NCBI GenBank assembly: GCA_020721775.1 | Contig: DYLZ01000007.1 | Span: forward strand, 1-38,492 | DNA length: 38,492 bases | Source: Sulfurovum sp. | GTDB lineage: Bacteria > Campylobacterota > Campylobacteria > Campylobacterales > Sulfurovaceae | Reading direction: 5' to 3' | In this document: positions 17,549 to 28,832 of the stretch, in pieces | How the letters are laid out: every line of letters begins with the position of its first letter | Position numbering within the stretch: the first letter of the stretch is position 1 | Made by a program: the position numbers and the translations under genes | The notes under the pieces: generated by a model | Databases searched by the model: none | Told to the model about the DNA's origin: nothing | The model's input: only the letters and a program-made list of their open reading frames with translations

Positions 17549-18333
17549 TGAGCAACATTCATCCAACAGCCATCATAGAAGACGGCGCAAATATTGGATC
17601 AAATGTTACTATAGGCGCATATAGTTATGTGGGCAAGAATGTAATTATAGGCAATGACACTATAATTGATACTCATACGCTTATAGACGGCTATACGACA
17701 ATAGGAAAAAATAACCATATTTTTTCACATGCAACAATCGGTTCAATTCCGCAAGATTTGAAGTACCGCGGAGAAAAAAGCGAACTCATCATAGGTGACA
17801 ATAATAAAATTAGAGAATATACACTTTTAAATCCCGGAACTGAGGGTGGCGGAATGGTAACAAAAATTGGAAACAATAACCTGCTTATGGGTTATGTTCA
17901 TATTGGTCATGATGTCATAATGGGCGATAATTGCATACTCGCAAACGGCGCAACACTTGCAGGTCATGTAGAGCTTGGAAATTATGTAGTTATCGGCGGA
18001 CTTACTCCTGTACATCAATTCGTTCATATAGGCGACTATGCAATGATAGCGGGGGCAAGCGCGCTTTCTCAAGATGTTCCGCCGTATTGTTTAGCAGAGG
18101 GAAATCGCGCGGTTCTTAGAGGATTAAATCTGACAGGTCTTAGAAGACATATAGACAGAAGTGAGATAGATAGGTTGAAAATTGCATATAAAGAATTATT
18201 TGAACAAGGTAATCCTCTGCAGGAGATATCAAAAAAACTTGCTTCATCAAGCGAATCAAACGCTGTTAAAAATTTGGCAAATTTTATTATTAATTCCAAA
18301 AGAGGAATTCCATTTGAAAGAGAACATAAATGA
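17548..18333 (+). CDS. lpxA: Acyl-ACP-UDP-N-acetylglucosamine O-acyltransferase
   Basis: Hexapeptide repeats; [42 protein letters not shown]. Confidence 0.96.
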   Translation: MSNIHPTAIIEDGANIGSNVTIGAYSYVGKNVIIGNDTIIDTHTLIDGYTTIGKNNHIFSHATIGSIPQDLKYRGEKSELIIGDNNKIREYTLLNPGTEGGGMVTKIGNNNLLMGYVHIGHDVIMGDNCILANGATLAGHVELGNYVVIGGLTPVHQFVHIGDYAMIAGASALSQDVPPYCLAEGNRAVLRGLNLTGLRRHIDRSEIDRLKIAYKELFEQGNPLQEISKKLASSSESNAVKNLANFIINSKRGIPFEREHK

Positions 18334-19550
18334 GTGAAAGACATTGTAATTTTTGCGGAGTAGCCGATAGTCAGGAAAATCCGCTCGTAGCCGGAAAAGA
18401 AGCATTTATATGTGCCAACTGCGTTGTTTCTGCATACAAAATACTTTTTGGCGACACAGAAGAGACATTTTTAGGGGATGAGCTTGAGGGCGAACTTATC
18501 TATCCAAAAGAGATGAAGAAGCTTCTTGATGAGTATGTGATCGGTCAAGATAATGCCAAAAAAACTCTCTCTGTTGCCGTTTATAATCACTACAAAAGAA
18601 TTTTCAAACAGCATGAATTAGAAGATGAAACAGAAATAGCAAAATCAAACATACTTCTCATTGGGCCGACAGGAAGCGGAAAAACGCTTCTTGCCCAAAG
18701 TATCGCCAGATTTTTAAATGTTCCTATTGCAATTGCGGACGCAACAACACTCACTGAAGCCGGATATGTCGGTGAGGATGTAGAGAATATTTTAGTCAAA
18801 TTGTTTCAGGCAGCCGATGGTGATATTCAAAGATGTGAACATGGTATAGTTTTTATAGATGAAATTGATAAAATAGCCAGAATGGGTGAAAATAGATCAA
18901 TAACTAGAGATGTATCGGGGGAAGGCGTGCAGCAAGCGCTTCTAAAAATAATAGAAGGTTCTGTTGTCAATATTCCGCCAAAGGGCGGAAGAAAACATCC
19001 TAATCAGGATTTTATTCAAATTGACACATCAAATATACTCTTTATCTGCGGTGGCGCTTTTGATGGATTGTCAGAAATTATCATGAGAAGACAAGGTGCT
19101 AATGTTCTCGGCTTTGAACAAGAGAAAAAAAGTAAAGTTAAAAAAGAAGATGTAGTGTCGATGGTTGAACCGGATGATCTTATAAGTTTTGGCTTAATTC
19201 CTGAACTTATAGGAAGATTGCATGTCATTGCAACATTAGAAAAAATCACGCAAGAAGATATGGTTAGAATTTTAACTGAACCAAAAAATGCGCTTACAAA
19301 ACAATATCAAAAACTATTTGAATTAGATGAAGCTAAACTCTCTTTTGAAGCCGATGCCTTGTCTGAGATCGCAAAAAAAGCAATAGAGAGAAAAACAGGC
19401 GCCAGAGGACTTAGGTCTATTTTGGAAGAGCTGCTTTTAGAGACCATGTATGAACTTCCGGAGCTTAAAGGCTATGAGGTTATAATAACATCAGACAATG
19501 TAATAAATGGCACAAAGCCTTTATATATTAAACAAAAACAGAGTGCATAA
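18330..19550 (+). CDS. clpX: ATP-dependent Clp protease ATP-binding subunit ClpX
   Basis: CNFCG zinc finger; [31 protein letters not shown]. Confidence 0.98.
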   Translation: MSERHCNFCGVADSQENPLVAGKEAFICANCVVSAYKILFGDTEETFLGDELEGELIYPKEMKKLLDEYVIGQDNAKKTLSVAVYNHYKRIFKQHELEDETEIAKSNILLIGPTGSGKTLLAQSIARFLNVPIAIADATTLTEAGYVGEDVENILVKLFQAADGDIQRCEHGIVFIDEIDKIARMGENRSITRDVSGEGVQQALLKIIEGSVVNIPPKGGRKHPNQDFIQIDTSNILFICGGAFDGLSEIIMRRQGANVLGFEQEKKSKVKKEDVVSMVEPDDLISFGLIPELIGRLHVIATLEKITQEDMVRILTEPKNALTKQYQKLFELDEAKLSFEADALSEIAKKAIERKTGARGLRSILEELLLETMYELPELKGYEVIITSDNVINGTKPLYIKQKQSA

Positions 19551-19568
19551 AGATAATAAGGGATTAGA

Positions 19569-20603
19569 ATGTTTAAAAAATTATTTGGACTTTTTTCAAG
19601 CGATCTGGCAATAGATCTCGGAACGGCAAACACATTGGTATTGGTCAAGGGAGAAGGAATAGTAATAAATGAGCCTTCTATAGTCGCAGTTCAATATGAC
19701 CACATGGGCAAAGAGAGAATTTTAGCTGTCGGACACGAAGCAAAAGAGATGGCCGGGAAAACTCCTGCTCATATAAGATCTATAAGACCTATGAAAGATG
19801 GTGTTATCGCTGACTTTCATGTTACTGAAATGATGATCAGATATTTCATAGAAAAAGCGCACAAAAGAAAAAGATTTTTTAGTCCAAGAGTTATGATCTG
19901 CGTACCTTACGGAATAACACAAGTAGAGAGAAAAGCTGTAAAAGAATCTGCGCTAAATGCAGGAGCAAGAGCCGTATATCTTATAGAAGAACCGATGGCG
20001 GCGGCAATCGGTGCCGGACTTGCGGTAAAAGAGCCTCAAGGAAATCTTGTTGTTGATATTGGCGGAGGTACTACGGAAATCGGCGTAACTTCTATGGGTG
20101 GACTTGTTTTGTGCAAATCGATCAGAGTTGCAGGAGACAAACTTGACCAAGCAATAATAGACTATATCAAAAAGAACTACAATCTTCTAATAGGCGAAAG
20201 AGTCGCTGAAGACCTTAAAATAAAAATAGGAACAGCCGTACCGCTAGAAGAGGAATTAAGCGCTACTGTTTACGGTAGGGACCAAATTGAAGGAAACTTG
20301 ATCTCTATCGAAGTTACAAGCGAGCATATAAGAATGGCGATTGCAGATACAATAAAAGAAATTGCCGAAGCATTGAAATCCGTACTTGAAGAGATGCCAC
20401 CTGAATTAGCAGGTGATATCGTTGAAAACGGCGTTGTATTGACAGGTGGCGGAGCGCTCATTAGAGGTTTGGATAAATACCTTTCGGATATTATTAAAAT
20501 TCCTGTGTATGCAGCCGAGGAGCCTTTGCTTTGCGTAGCAAAAGGTACAGGCAAAGCTATCGAGCAACTTGATATTTTGCAACATGTAGCATATGAAGAC
20601 TAA
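19569..20603 (+). CDS. mreB: Rod shape-determining protein MreB
   Basis: DLAIDLGTANTLVLVKGEGIVINEPSIVA; EEPMAAAIGAGL; VVDIGGGTTEIGV. Confidence 0.98.
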   Translation: MFKKLFGLFSSDLAIDLGTANTLVLVKGEGIVINEPSIVAVQYDHMGKERILAVGHEAKEMAGKTPAHIRSIRPMKDGVIADFHVTEMMIRYFIEKAHKRKRFFSPRVMICVPYGITQVERKAVKESALNAGARAVYLIEEPMAAAIGAGLAVKEPQGNLVVDIGGGTTEIGVTSMGGLVLCKSIRVAGDKLDQAIIDYIKKNYNLLIGERVAEDLKIKIGTAVPLEEELSATVYGRDQIEGNLISIEVTSEHIRMAIADTIKEIAEALKSVLEEMPPELAGDIVENGVVLTGGGALIRGLDKYLSDIIKIPVYAAEEPLLCVAKGTGKAIEQLDILQHVAYED

Positions 20604-21702
20604 ATTTATTACTATTTTTTTGCTATTTGTCATACTAATAGCATTAATTTTACACAATAAAAATGATTTGATCAACTCAAATCTACAATCAAAACTTTTA
20701 CCGTTAAAAGAGTTGTATGTAAGTACGATTGACGGCATAAAAAATTCATTTGAAAATTATATAGATCAAAAAAATAGTATTGAGCGATACAAAAAAGAGA
20801 ATGAAGAACTTAAACTTCAATTATCCGATCAACTCAATTACATAGATGAAAGTAAAAAACTTTATAAAGTTTTTCCTGCTTTAAAAAAAATAAAACTCAA
20901 TAAAAATATTGATGTAGTAGAAACTATTTCATATATTAAATTCAATAATTTTTCGCAAATAATACTGACAAAACCTGATAAACTTGAAGAGAATAGAATA
21001 TATGGACTTCTGCAAAACAGTGTTGTAGGCGGCGTAGCAAGGGTAGAAAACAACCAACTTATAGGCTATTTGGCAAATGATGGTAAAAGTAGATTTTCTG
21101 TCTTTGTGGGACAAACAAATGCCCCCGGAATCGCTATAGGAAGTGGCGATAGATATGCTACTGTTCAATTTATTCCGAAATGGTTTAATGTAAAGGCTGG
21201 AGACAAAGTAGTAACTAGCGGGCTAGATGGAATATTTTACGGTAATATTCCCGTTGGCATCGTAAAGAAAGTTGAACTTCAAGGAAACTTTAAAGTTGCG
21301 CATGTTGATATATATAGTGACACATATAACCCGAAAATGTTCTTCCTTGTTAAAAATGTAAAACCTGTAATGTATGATTCTAATCTTGTAAACTATACCC
21401 ATATCTCGACTGGTACTTCAAGGGTTCCTGTTGCTCAAGCAAGAGATCTGAATAAATCATTATCCGGTGGTCAAAAACCGTCATCGCTTTCAAGTACGCC
21501 GCTTGTTGAGATAGATCAAACAAAAGAATATGAAATAGATACAACAAAGCCGGCAACGCAAAATGAGCCAACATCAAGAAAAATTGAAGACACAAATAAT
21601 AATGATCAAACAGCTGATCAAGCAGCGGAAAATAAAGCTGATGATACAAGCGGCAATACAAACAAAGAAAATCTGAAATTGCTCGATCAGGAGACTAATT
21701 AA
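20593..21702 (+). CDS. mreC: Rod shape-determining protein MreC
   Basis: N-terminal TM, coiled coil, VVTSGLDGIFYGNIPVGIVKKV; downstream of mreB. Confidence 0.9.
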   Translation: MKTKFITIFLLFVILIALILHNKNDLINSNLQSKLLPLKELYVSTIDGIKNSFENYIDQKNSIERYKKENEELKLQLSDQLNYIDESKKLYKVFPALKKIKLNKNIDVVETISYIKFNNFSQIILTKPDKLEENRIYGLLQNSVVGGVARVENNQLIGYLANDGKSRFSVFVGQTNAPGIAIGSGDRYATVQFIPKWFNVKAGDKVVTSGLDGIFYGNIPVGIVKKVELQGNFKVAHVDIYSDTYNPKMFFLVKNVKPVMYDSNLVNYTHISTGTSRVPVAQARDLNKSLSGGQKPSSLSSTPLVEIDQTKEYEIDTTKPATQNEPTSRKIEDTNNNDQTADQAAENKADDTSGNTNKENLKLLDQETN

Positions 21703-21768
21703 ACTCCCTTTTTGGGACTTTAAGAGGGTTTTTGATATAATATAAGACTTAAATTAGAGGTTCTTAAT

Positions 21769-24700
21769 ATGCCAAAAAGAGATGATATCAAAACAATTTT
21801 ACTTATTGGTTCAGGTCCAATAGTTATAGGGCAAGCTTGCGAGTTCGACTACTCAGGTACACAAGCCGCAAAAACTTTAAAAGAATTAGGCTATAGGGTT
21901 ATATTAATAAATTCAAATCCTGCTACTATAATGACAGATCCTGAATTTGCACACAGAACCTATATAGAGCCGATCACCGAAGATATAATCGCAAAAATCA
22001 TCAAAAAAGAAAATGTTGATGCAATACTTCCTACAATGGGTGGACAAACTGCCTTGAATGTAGCTATGAGCATGTACGAAAAAGGTATGCTTGATGGAAT
22101 TAAATTTTTAGGGGCAAATCCGGCTGCTATCAAAAAAGGTGAGGATAGACAAGAATTCAAAGAAGCTATGATAAAAATAGGCATGGATATGGCAATATCG
22201 AGATATGCCTACAATATGGACGAAGCAATTGTTGCAGCTAAAGAGATAGGGTTTCCTTTGATCGTAAGAGCATCTTTTACGCTTGCAGGAGGCGGAAGCG
22301 GCGTTGCTTACAATATGGATGAATATAAAGAGATAGTCAAAAATGCTTTAGAAGCAAGCCCTATCAGTGAAATCCTAATTGAAGAATCGCTGCTAGGATG
22401 GAAAGAGTACGAGATGGAAGTTATCAGAGATAGAGAGGATAACTGCATAATCGTATGTTCGATCGAAAATTTTGATCCTATGGGTGTTCACACAGGAGAT
22501 AGCATCACAATAGCTCCTGCGCTGACTTTGACCGATAAAGAGTATCAGAATATGAGAAACGCGAGTTTCAAGATACTAAGAGAGATAGGTGTCGATACCG
22601 GCGGATCAAATGTACAGTTCTCTATCAATCCCGAAACCGGCAGAATGGTAGTAATAGAAATGAATCCAAGGGTTAGTAGAAGTTCAGCTCTTGCAAGTAA
22701 AGCCACAGGTTATCCGATAGCAAAAGTCGCAACTCTTTTAGCAGTTGGTTTTACACTTGATGAAATTACAAATGATATTACCGGAACTCCTGCAAGTTTT
22801 GAACCCGTAATTGACTATATCGTTACAAAAATCCCAAGATTTACTTTTGAAAAATTCCCTCAAGCAAACTCCACACTCACAACAGCAATGAAAAGCGTAG
22901 GTGAAGTTATGAGCATAGGCAGAACATTTAAAGAATCGTTCCAAAAAGCATTATGTTCACTTGAGACGGGACTTATCGGATTTGATCTTATTACTTGCGA
23001 TAGAGAGACTCTTACAAAAGAGATCAGAAGACCAAGTGACAAAAGAGCGCTTTATGTTGCGCAAGGTTTTAGAGAAGGTCTTAGCGTAGATGATATTTAT
23101 GAACTTAGTAAAATCGATAAGTGGTTCTTGTATCAGATAGAAGAGCTTGTAAAAAGAGAGGATGAAATAACACTTGAGTCGATAAAAAATGCCGATTTTA
23201 TGCGAAAGATAAAAAGCGAAGGCTTTAGTGATGCCATGATCGCCAAACTGATCTTAAAAAATGATGATATCGAAATAAGTGAAAATGATGTTTATAACAT
23301 TAGAGAAAAACTTGATGTAAAATTAGAATACAATGAGGTAGATACTTGTGCGGCTGAATTTAAAGCATTAACTCCTTATCTTTATTCAACCACAAATATT
23401 ACAAAAATACCAAGAATATCCGAACAGTCAAGCGATAAGAAAAAAGTATTGGTAATAGGCGGTGGACCAAATAGAATTGGTCAAGGTATAGAATTTGACT
23501 ATTGTTGTGTTCACGCATCATTTGCTCTTGAAGATATGGGCGTTACTTCAATTATGTATAACTGCAATCCTGAAACAGTTTCAACTGATTATGACACTTC
23601 GGACATTCTCTACTTTGAGCCTATAGATTTTGAACATGTCAGAAGTGTGATCGAGCTTGAAAATCCGGATGGCGTTATAGTGCATTTCGGAGGTCAAACA
23701 CCGCTAAAGTTAGCAAAAAAATTGACTTCCATAGGGGCAAAAATTGCCGGAACAAGCGCAAAAGTAATTGATTTGGCAGAGGATAGAGAGCAGTTTTCTG
23801 AATTTATCAACCGCCTTGGTTTAAAACAGCCTGATAACGGAACAGCAGTAACAAAAGAGGATGCTCTAGTTATTGCAAATCGTATCGGTTATCCGGTACT
23901 TGTTCGTCCGAGTTTCGTTTTGGGCGGACGCGGTATGAGAACAGTTTATAGCGACAATGAACTCAAAGAGTATATGGATGAGGCTGTAAGCGTATCAAAC
24001 GATGCACCTGTACTTATTGATAAATTTCTTGATAATGCGGTTGAGCTTGATGTTGATGCAATATGCGACGGCAAAGATGTTTATATCGGAGCAATTATGC
24101 AGCATATAGAAGAAGCAGGTATCCACTCCGGAGACAGCGCATGCTCTTTGCCTCCCATATCTATTTCTTTAGAACTTCAAGAAGAGATCAAAAAACAAAC
24201 TGCCATTATTGCCATAAATCTAGGCGTTGTAGGTCTTATGAATGTTCAATATGCTATACATAAGGGTGAAATATACCTTATAGAAGTAAATCCTAGAGCT
24301 TCAAGAACTGTGCCGTTTGTAAGTAAAGCAACAGGCGTACCTTTGGCAAAAGTAGCTACAAGAGTTATGATACAAGGTAATTTAAAAGAAGCATTAAAAT
24401 ATTATGACACATTTGGTGTAGTTAATTTTGACAAAGAGATAATGGAGCCGAACTTAAAAGATCATGTTGCAGTAAAAGAAGCCGTATTCCCATTCAATAA
24501 ACTTTCCGGCTCTGATCTGATCCTTGGACCTGAGATGAAATCAACAGGCGAAGTTATGGGCATAAGCGATAACTTTGGTATGAGTTTTGCAAAAAGCCAA
24601 TTTGCAAGTAAAAACAACATACCTCTAAGCGGTAAACTTTTTTTATCTTTAACAGAAAATGACAAATGTTATGCAGGCGAGATAGGAAAAGCATTTACTG

Positions 24701-25029
24701 ATCTTGGATTTGAAATAGTCGCAACTTCAGGAACACATAAAGCATTAACGGACGCAAAAATTGCTTCAATAAAAGTGCTTAAAGTATCAGAAGGCAGACC
24801 AAATATTGACGATATGATAAAAAATGGTGAAATTTCGCTTGCTATAAATACAAGCGATAACAAATCTAGCAAAGATGATGCGAAGATCATTCGTCAATCC
24901 GTATTGAGCGCAAATGTAGCATATTTTACGACAGTAGCGGCGGCTAGAGCAACTGCTCTTGCCATAAAAGAGTTGCAAACAAGCGGCAATTCGCTTGAAC
25001 CGAAAGCTTTACAAGATTATCTTACATAA
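21769..25029 (+). CDS. carB: Carbamoyl-phosphate synthase large subunit
   Basis: [26 protein letters not shown]; two ATP-grasp halves; MGS-like C-terminal domain. Confidence 0.99.
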   Translation: MPKRDDIKTILLIGSGPIVIGQACEFDYSGTQAAKTLKELGYRVILINSNPATIMTDPEFAHRTYIEPITEDIIAKIIKKENVDAILPTMGGQTALNVAMSMYEKGMLDGIKFLGANPAAIKKGEDRQEFKEAMIKIGMDMAISRYAYNMDEAIVAAKEIGFPLIVRASFTLAGGGSGVAYNMDEYKEIVKNALEASPISEILIEESLLGWKEYEMEVIRDREDNCIIVCSIENFDPMGVHTGDSITIAPALTLTDKEYQNMRNASFKILREIGVDTGGSNVQFSINPETGRMVVIEMNPRVSRSSALASKATGYPIAKVATLLAVGFTLDEITNDITGTPASFEPVIDYIVTKIPRFTFEKFPQANSTLTTAMKSVGEVMSIGRTFKESFQKALCSLETGLIGFDLITCDRETLTKEIRRPSDKRALYVAQGFREGLSVDDIYELSKIDKWFLYQIEELVKREDEITLESIKNADFMRKIKSEGFSDAMIAKLILKNDDIEISENDVYNIREKLDVKLEYNEVDTCAAEFKALTPYLYSTTNITKIPRISEQSSDKKKVLVIGGGPNRIGQGIEFDYCCVHASFALEDMGVTSIMYNCNPETVSTDYDTSDILYFEPIDFEHVRSVIELENPDGVIVHFGGQTPLKLAKKLTSIGAKIAGTSAKVIDLAEDREQFSEFINRLGLKQPDNGTAVTKEDALVIANRIGYPVLVRPSFVLGGRGMRTVYSDNELKEYMDEAVSVSNDAPVLIDKFLDNAVELDVDAICDGKDVYIGAIMQHIEEAGIHSGDSACSLPPISISLELQEEIKKQTAIIAINLGVVGLMNVQYAIHKGEIYLIEVNPRASRTVPFVSKATGVPLAKVATRVMIQGNLKEALKYYDTFGVVNFDKEIMEPNLKDHVAVKEAVFPFNKLSGSDLILGPEMKSTGEVMGISDNFGMSFAKSQFASKNNIPLSGKLFLSLTENDKCYAGEIGKAFTDLGFEIVATSGTHKALTDAKIASIKVLKVSEGRPNIDDMIKNGEISLAINTSDNKSSKDDAKIIRQSVLSANVAYFTTVAAARATALAIKELQTSGNSLEPKALQDYLT

Positions 25030-25464
25030 ATGAATTTCAAAAATCTTCTATTTTTAACAAAAACCGATACTACCATAGGATTTGTGTCTCAAAACAGCAA
25101 TAAGCTAAATGAGATAAAACAAAGACCCAAAGACAAAAAATTTATAAAAGCTCTAAACTCACTTGATACTCTTAAATCCATGGCTAGAGTGCCGCATATA
25201 CATAAAAAAAGAGTCAGGAGAGCTGAGAAATCTACCTTTGTCATCAAAAGCGAATCATTCAGGGTCGTAAAAGATAAGCGCCACTTATTGCTTCTTGATA
25301 GGCTGGAGTGGGCATACAGCACTTCGGCAAACCTGAGCGGCAAAGAATACAATGAAGAGTTTGCCTATGAGAACGCTGATATTATAGTAACACCATTAAG
25401 TTTAAACGGACAAGTCTCCGGCTTGTTTAAACTAGGCAAACGAAAAATCCAAAGGCTGAGATGA
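25030..25464 (+). CDS. Short Sua5/YciO/YrdC-like protein
   Basis: TDTTIGFVSQNSNKLNEIKQRPKDKKFI...YSTSANLSGKEY; only 144 aa. Confidence 0.75.
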   Translation: MNFKNLLFLTKTDTTIGFVSQNSNKLNEIKQRPKDKKFIKALNSLDTLKSMARVPHIHKKRVRRAEKSTFVIKSESFRVVKDKRHLLLLDRLEWAYSTSANLSGKEYNEEFAYENADIIVTPLSLNGQVSGLFKLGKRKIQRLR

Positions 25465-25829
25465 TGATACTCCACCAAGACGATCTCATACGCATAGAGC
25501 GTCACGAAAGCTCTATCCCTTGGGTCAAGATATTTACACAACACCCATACCGTGAGATGAGCGAAGTGCCGTGGGATACTCAGCTGCATATCTACAGACT
25601 GCTGAATATCATAGAAAAAGAGATGATAGCGTTCTATAACCCTACAAAAATAAATATAGCGTCATTTGGCAACTACTTGCCGCATGTTCATTGGCACATT
25701 ATGGCAAGATTTGAAAAAGACAGCCATTTCCCGGAACCCATGTGGGGAATGCAGCAAAGAGGAGGCAAGCTTGAGCTGCCGGAGTTTGATGGATTTGCGA
25801 AGTTATTACTTGAAAAATTAAACTCTTAA
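25461..25829 (+). CDS. HIT family protein
   Basis: NIASFGNYLPHVHWHIMARFEKD (HxHxH motif). Confidence 0.85.
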   Translation: MMILHQDDLIRIERHESSIPWVKIFTQHPYREMSEVPWDTQLHIYRLLNIIEKEMIAFYNPTKINIASFGNYLPHVHWHIMARFEKDSHFPEPMWGMQQRGGKLELPEFDGFAKLLLEKLNS

Positions 25830-25836
25830 ACTCTAT

Positions 25837-26082
25837 TTATGAACAGTGTCCACCGCCGCAACATCCACTGCTTTTTGTTTCGTTCATATCAACAGCAATT
25901 TGAAGTTCATCACCAACTTCTCGCAATGTAAAATTATGCTTACCACAAAACTCATCATTCATATATCTAACCATATGCTGAGCTTTTAAAAGCGCTTCGT
26001 CCTTCGAATCAAACTCTTCATTATTTATAAAATCGCTCTCTTGAAAACATTTACACTCTTTCAATACATTTATCTTTGTCAT
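25837..26082 (-). CDS. Small protein with C-terminal CCGGGHC motif
   Basis: ...SSGCCGGGHCS; divergent from znuA. Confidence 0.7.
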   Translation of the reverse strand: MTKINVLKECKCFQESDFINNEEFDSKDEALLKAQHMVRYMNDEFCGKHNFTLREVGDELQIAVDMNETKSSGCCGGGHCS

Positions 26083-26148
26083 TTTTTATCCTTATTATAT
26101 TTTTAAAAAAAATAATAATATCAAACTATGCTTAAATAAAAATTAAGA

Positions 26149-26167
26149 TAAAATTACTCTTATTTTA
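26149..26167. promoter_or_regulatory. Possible metal-regulator (Fur/Zur-type) operator TAAAAT-N7-ATTTTA
   Basis: 6-bp inverted repeat in divergent intergenic region, low sequence complexity. Confidence 0.2.
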
Positions 26168-26238
26168 AATGCAACTAAGTAGCACTTAAAAATAAAAATT
26201 ATATTATAAAGAGTTCAAAAATAAATTTTAGGAAAAAA

Positions 26239-27126
26239 ATGATATATAAAGTAATATTTTTTGTAGTTACTGCTTTTGTAACTTTACTAAATGCGCAAAC
26301 AACTATTGCTGTGAGTATTGCGCCTCAAAAAGCTCTTGCTGATGCCATAGGTGGCGACAAAGTAAATGTTATCGCCATGATACCTTCCGGCGCAAGTCCG
26401 CACTCTTATGAGCCAAAACCATCTCAAATGCTATCTATATCTAAAGCGAAAGCATATTTTACAATTGGCATAGAATTTGAAGAGGCATGGATGGGCAGAT
26501 TTCATTCTCAAAATAAAAATATGATTATTTTTGATTCTACAAAAGGTATCAAAAAAATAAAAATGGCCGCACATCGTCACGACAAAGCTGAACACGAAGA
26601 TTATTACGAACATCATGAGCATGAGAGACCGGATCCGCATGTATGGACAACTCCTAAAAATATGATTATAATGGCTGCAAATATCAAAAATGCGCTTGTT
26701 AAAATAGATCCTTCAAATCAAACCGTATATAATAAAAATTACATCAAACTTGTAAACTATTTAAAACAAACCGACTTACAAATCAAAACGATTTTAAAAA
26801 ACACTCCAAAAGGAAGTAAGTTTATGATATTTCATCCCTCATGGGGATATTTTGCAAATGAGTATAATCTTATCCAAATGCCAATAGAATTAGAAGGAAA
26901 GGAGCCGAAACCAAAAGATTTGATTTTACTAATAAATAGAGCAAAAAAAGAGCATATAAAAGCTATATTTGTTGCTCCTGAGTTTTCGGCCAAAAGCGCA
27001 TCTCAAATATCAAAAACACTTAATATACCGGTAGTAAAAATCAGCAATCTTGGATATAATTGGCATTCATATATGACAAGTTTTGCAAAGGCTATAGCAC
27101 ACTATAAATGGGTAAAAAAATATTAG
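26239..27126 (+). CDS. znuA: Zinc ABC transporter substrate-binding protein (ZnuA-like)
   Basis: GASPHSYEPKPSQM; His-rich loop HRHDKAEHEDYYEHHEHERPDPHVWTTPKN. Confidence 0.88.
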   Translation: MIYKVIFFVVTAFVTLLNAQTTIAVSIAPQKALADAIGGDKVNVIAMIPSGASPHSYEPKPSQMLSISKAKAYFTIGIEFEEAWMGRFHSQNKNMIIFDSTKGIKKIKMAAHRHDKAEHEDYYEHHEHERPDPHVWTTPKNMIIMAANIKNALVKIDPSNQTVYNKNYIKLVNYLKQTDLQIKTILKNTPKGSKFMIFHPSWGYFANEYNLIQMPIELEGKEPKPKDLILLINRAKKEHIKAIFVAPEFSAKSASQISKTLNIPVVKISNLGYNWHSYMTSFAKAIAHYKWVKKY

Positions 27127-27848
27127 AGATAAATAATTTAACTTTTAATTATGACAATGTAAATGTCTTAGAAAATATAAATCTATCTCTAAACGAAAAA
27201 GATTTTTTAGCCATTATCGGTCCAAACGGCGGCGGCAAATCAACACTACTAAAACTAATTTTGGGTATTTTACAAACAAAAAACGGCAAAATTACTATAA
27301 ATGGACAAAATCCCACACAGCAACTCTCACGCATCGGCTATGTTCCACAAAATACAAACATAAATACATCATTTCCCATAAAAGTCATAGAAGTTGTTCT
27401 TATGGGGCACATTAGCGATAAAAAACCTTTTTTTGGATATTCAAAAGCAGAAAAAGCCTGTGCGTTGGGAGCACTTTCTCAAGTCGGAATGGAGGATTTT
27501 GCAAATGCCAAAATAGGCACTCTTTCAGGAGGTCAGAGGCAAAGAGTTATGATAGCAAGAGCTTTATGTAATCACCCCGCTCTATTGCTTCTTGATGAAC
27601 CGACAGCCAGCATTGATGTAGATGGACAAAAACAAATATACGAACTCCTTAAAGAGCTAAATAAACATATGACTATAATTGTAGTAAGTCATGATATATC
27701 CGTTACTCTAAATTATGCCAATAAAGTGGCTTATATCAATAAATTTTTAACTCTGCATAATAATATAAGCAGGTTTTCCACTACACCTCAAAACGGTCAT
27801 TTTTGCGAAGTGGAATTGATGCAGATGTTTAGGAACAAAAATGTTTGA
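27108..27848 (+). CDS. znuC: Zinc ABC transporter ATP-binding protein (ZnuC-like)
   Basis: IGPNGGGKSTLLKLILG; LSGGQRQRVMIARAL; LLLDEPTASID. Confidence 0.9.
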   Translation: MGKKILEINNLTFNYDNVNVLENINLSLNEKDFLAIIGPNGGGKSTLLKLILGILQTKNGKITINGQNPTQQLSRIGYVPQNTNINTSFPIKVIEVVLMGHISDKKPFFGYSKAEKACALGALSQVGMEDFANAKIGTLSGGQRQRVMIARALCNHPALLLLDEPTASIDVDGQKQIYELLKELNKHMTIIVVSHDISVTLNYANKVAYINKFLTLHNNISRFSTTPQNGHFCEVELMQMFRNKNV

Positions 27849-28662
27849 AATATTTACAGTTGATTTTATGCAAAATGCTTTAATTGCCGGAATAATAGTA
27901 AGTCTCATTTCAGGTATCATAGGTTCACTTATAGTAGTAAACCGTATGGTATTTTTAGCAGGCGGTATAGCCCATACATCTTACGGGGGTATAGGTTTTG
28001 CTATCTTTTTTGGATTACCTATATTTTTAGGGGCTAGTCTATTTGCTGTTGCTGCTTCAGCACTGATGGCATTTTTAACTATAAAATACAAAGAGAGAGT
28101 TGATACTTTTATAGGCCTTATTTGGGCTACGGGTATGGCAATAGGAGTGATCCTAATAGACTTGACGCCCGGTTATAATGTAGATCTTATGAGCTATCTT
28201 TTTGGCTCAATCCTGGCAGTTGAAACAGCCGATATTTATACAATGCTTGGTGTACTCTCAATAATTTTAATATTTGTTATTTTTGGGTATAGAAATATAC
28301 TAGCCGTCTCTTATGACAGCGAATATGCGCATATTAGAGGTATCAATGTTGGGCTTTTTTATACTTTAATACTTGTTATATCATCAATTGGTATAGTTAT
28401 GACAATGAAAGTCGTAGGACTTATACTTGTTATTTCGATGCTTACCATCCCTGTTTTTATAGCAGAAAAAATATCAAGTTCACTAATCGGTATGATGATA
28501 TATTCAGGGTTAATTTCTGCTTTTTTTACAATAATAGGGTTAATGGTGTCTTATAACTATAATCTAACGACAGGCGCTACTATTATTTTAGTTAGCGTAA
28601 TTGGTATGATATTGTTTTTAACAATACAAAAGTTGTTTGATTTAAAAAATAGAATCCTCTGA
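27841..28662 (+). CDS. znuB: Zinc ABC transporter permease (ZnuB-like)
   Basis: ABC-3 family: GSLIVVNRMVFLAGGIAHTSYGGIG; MKVVGLILVISMLTIPV. Confidence 0.9.
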   Translation: MFEIFTVDFMQNALIAGIIVSLISGIIGSLIVVNRMVFLAGGIAHTSYGGIGFAIFFGLPIFLGASLFAVAASALMAFLTIKYKERVDTFIGLIWATGMAIGVILIDLTPGYNVDLMSYLFGSILAVETADIYTMLGVLSIILIFVIFGYRNILAVSYDSEYAHIRGINVGLFYTLILVISSIGIVMTMKVVGLILVISMLTIPVFIAEKISSSLIGMMIYSGLISAFFTIIGLMVSYNYNLTTGATIILVSVIGMILFLTIQKLFDLKNRIL

Positions 28663-28764
28663 ATAAATCCTGATAGACAATTTTGCCATGCAGGTCGAAG
28701 GCGTTAGCTGGCGGGGTTCTAGTCGTGGCAAACTCTTGGCTTGAATGGTTTGTTTAGAGGATTC
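28652..28764 (+). ncRNA. Unidentified structured element/candidate RNA (or MITE-like element) with 18-bp terminal stem
   Basis: 28652-28669 pairs with 28747-28764 without interruption (15 Watson-Crick, 3 G.U on + strand); inner TTTGCCA 28682-28688 / TGGCAAA 28726-28732. Confidence 0.5.
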
Positions 28765-28832
28765 AATAAATATATAAATATGACAAAATAAACCGCTTTA
28801 CAAGTTAATGATTATATTGGATATTGTATTGC

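Noticed and set aside
21481-21702. Low-complexity Q/N/D/T-rich C-terminus of MreC as a separate feature
   Set aside because: Continuous with MreC and plausible as a disordered tail; not distinctive enough.
28637-28689. Minus-strand mini-ORF MAKLSIRIYSEDS... inside the structured element
   Set aside because: About 15 codons, lies within the stem arm, no ribosome-binding site; better explained by the element itself.
28652-28764. SRP, 6S, tmRNA or truncated tRNA identity for the structured element
   Set aside because: Lacks the SRP GGAAGCAG loop, tmRNA/tRNA T-arm geometry and 6S length; spacing between inner stems is too short for a tRNA.
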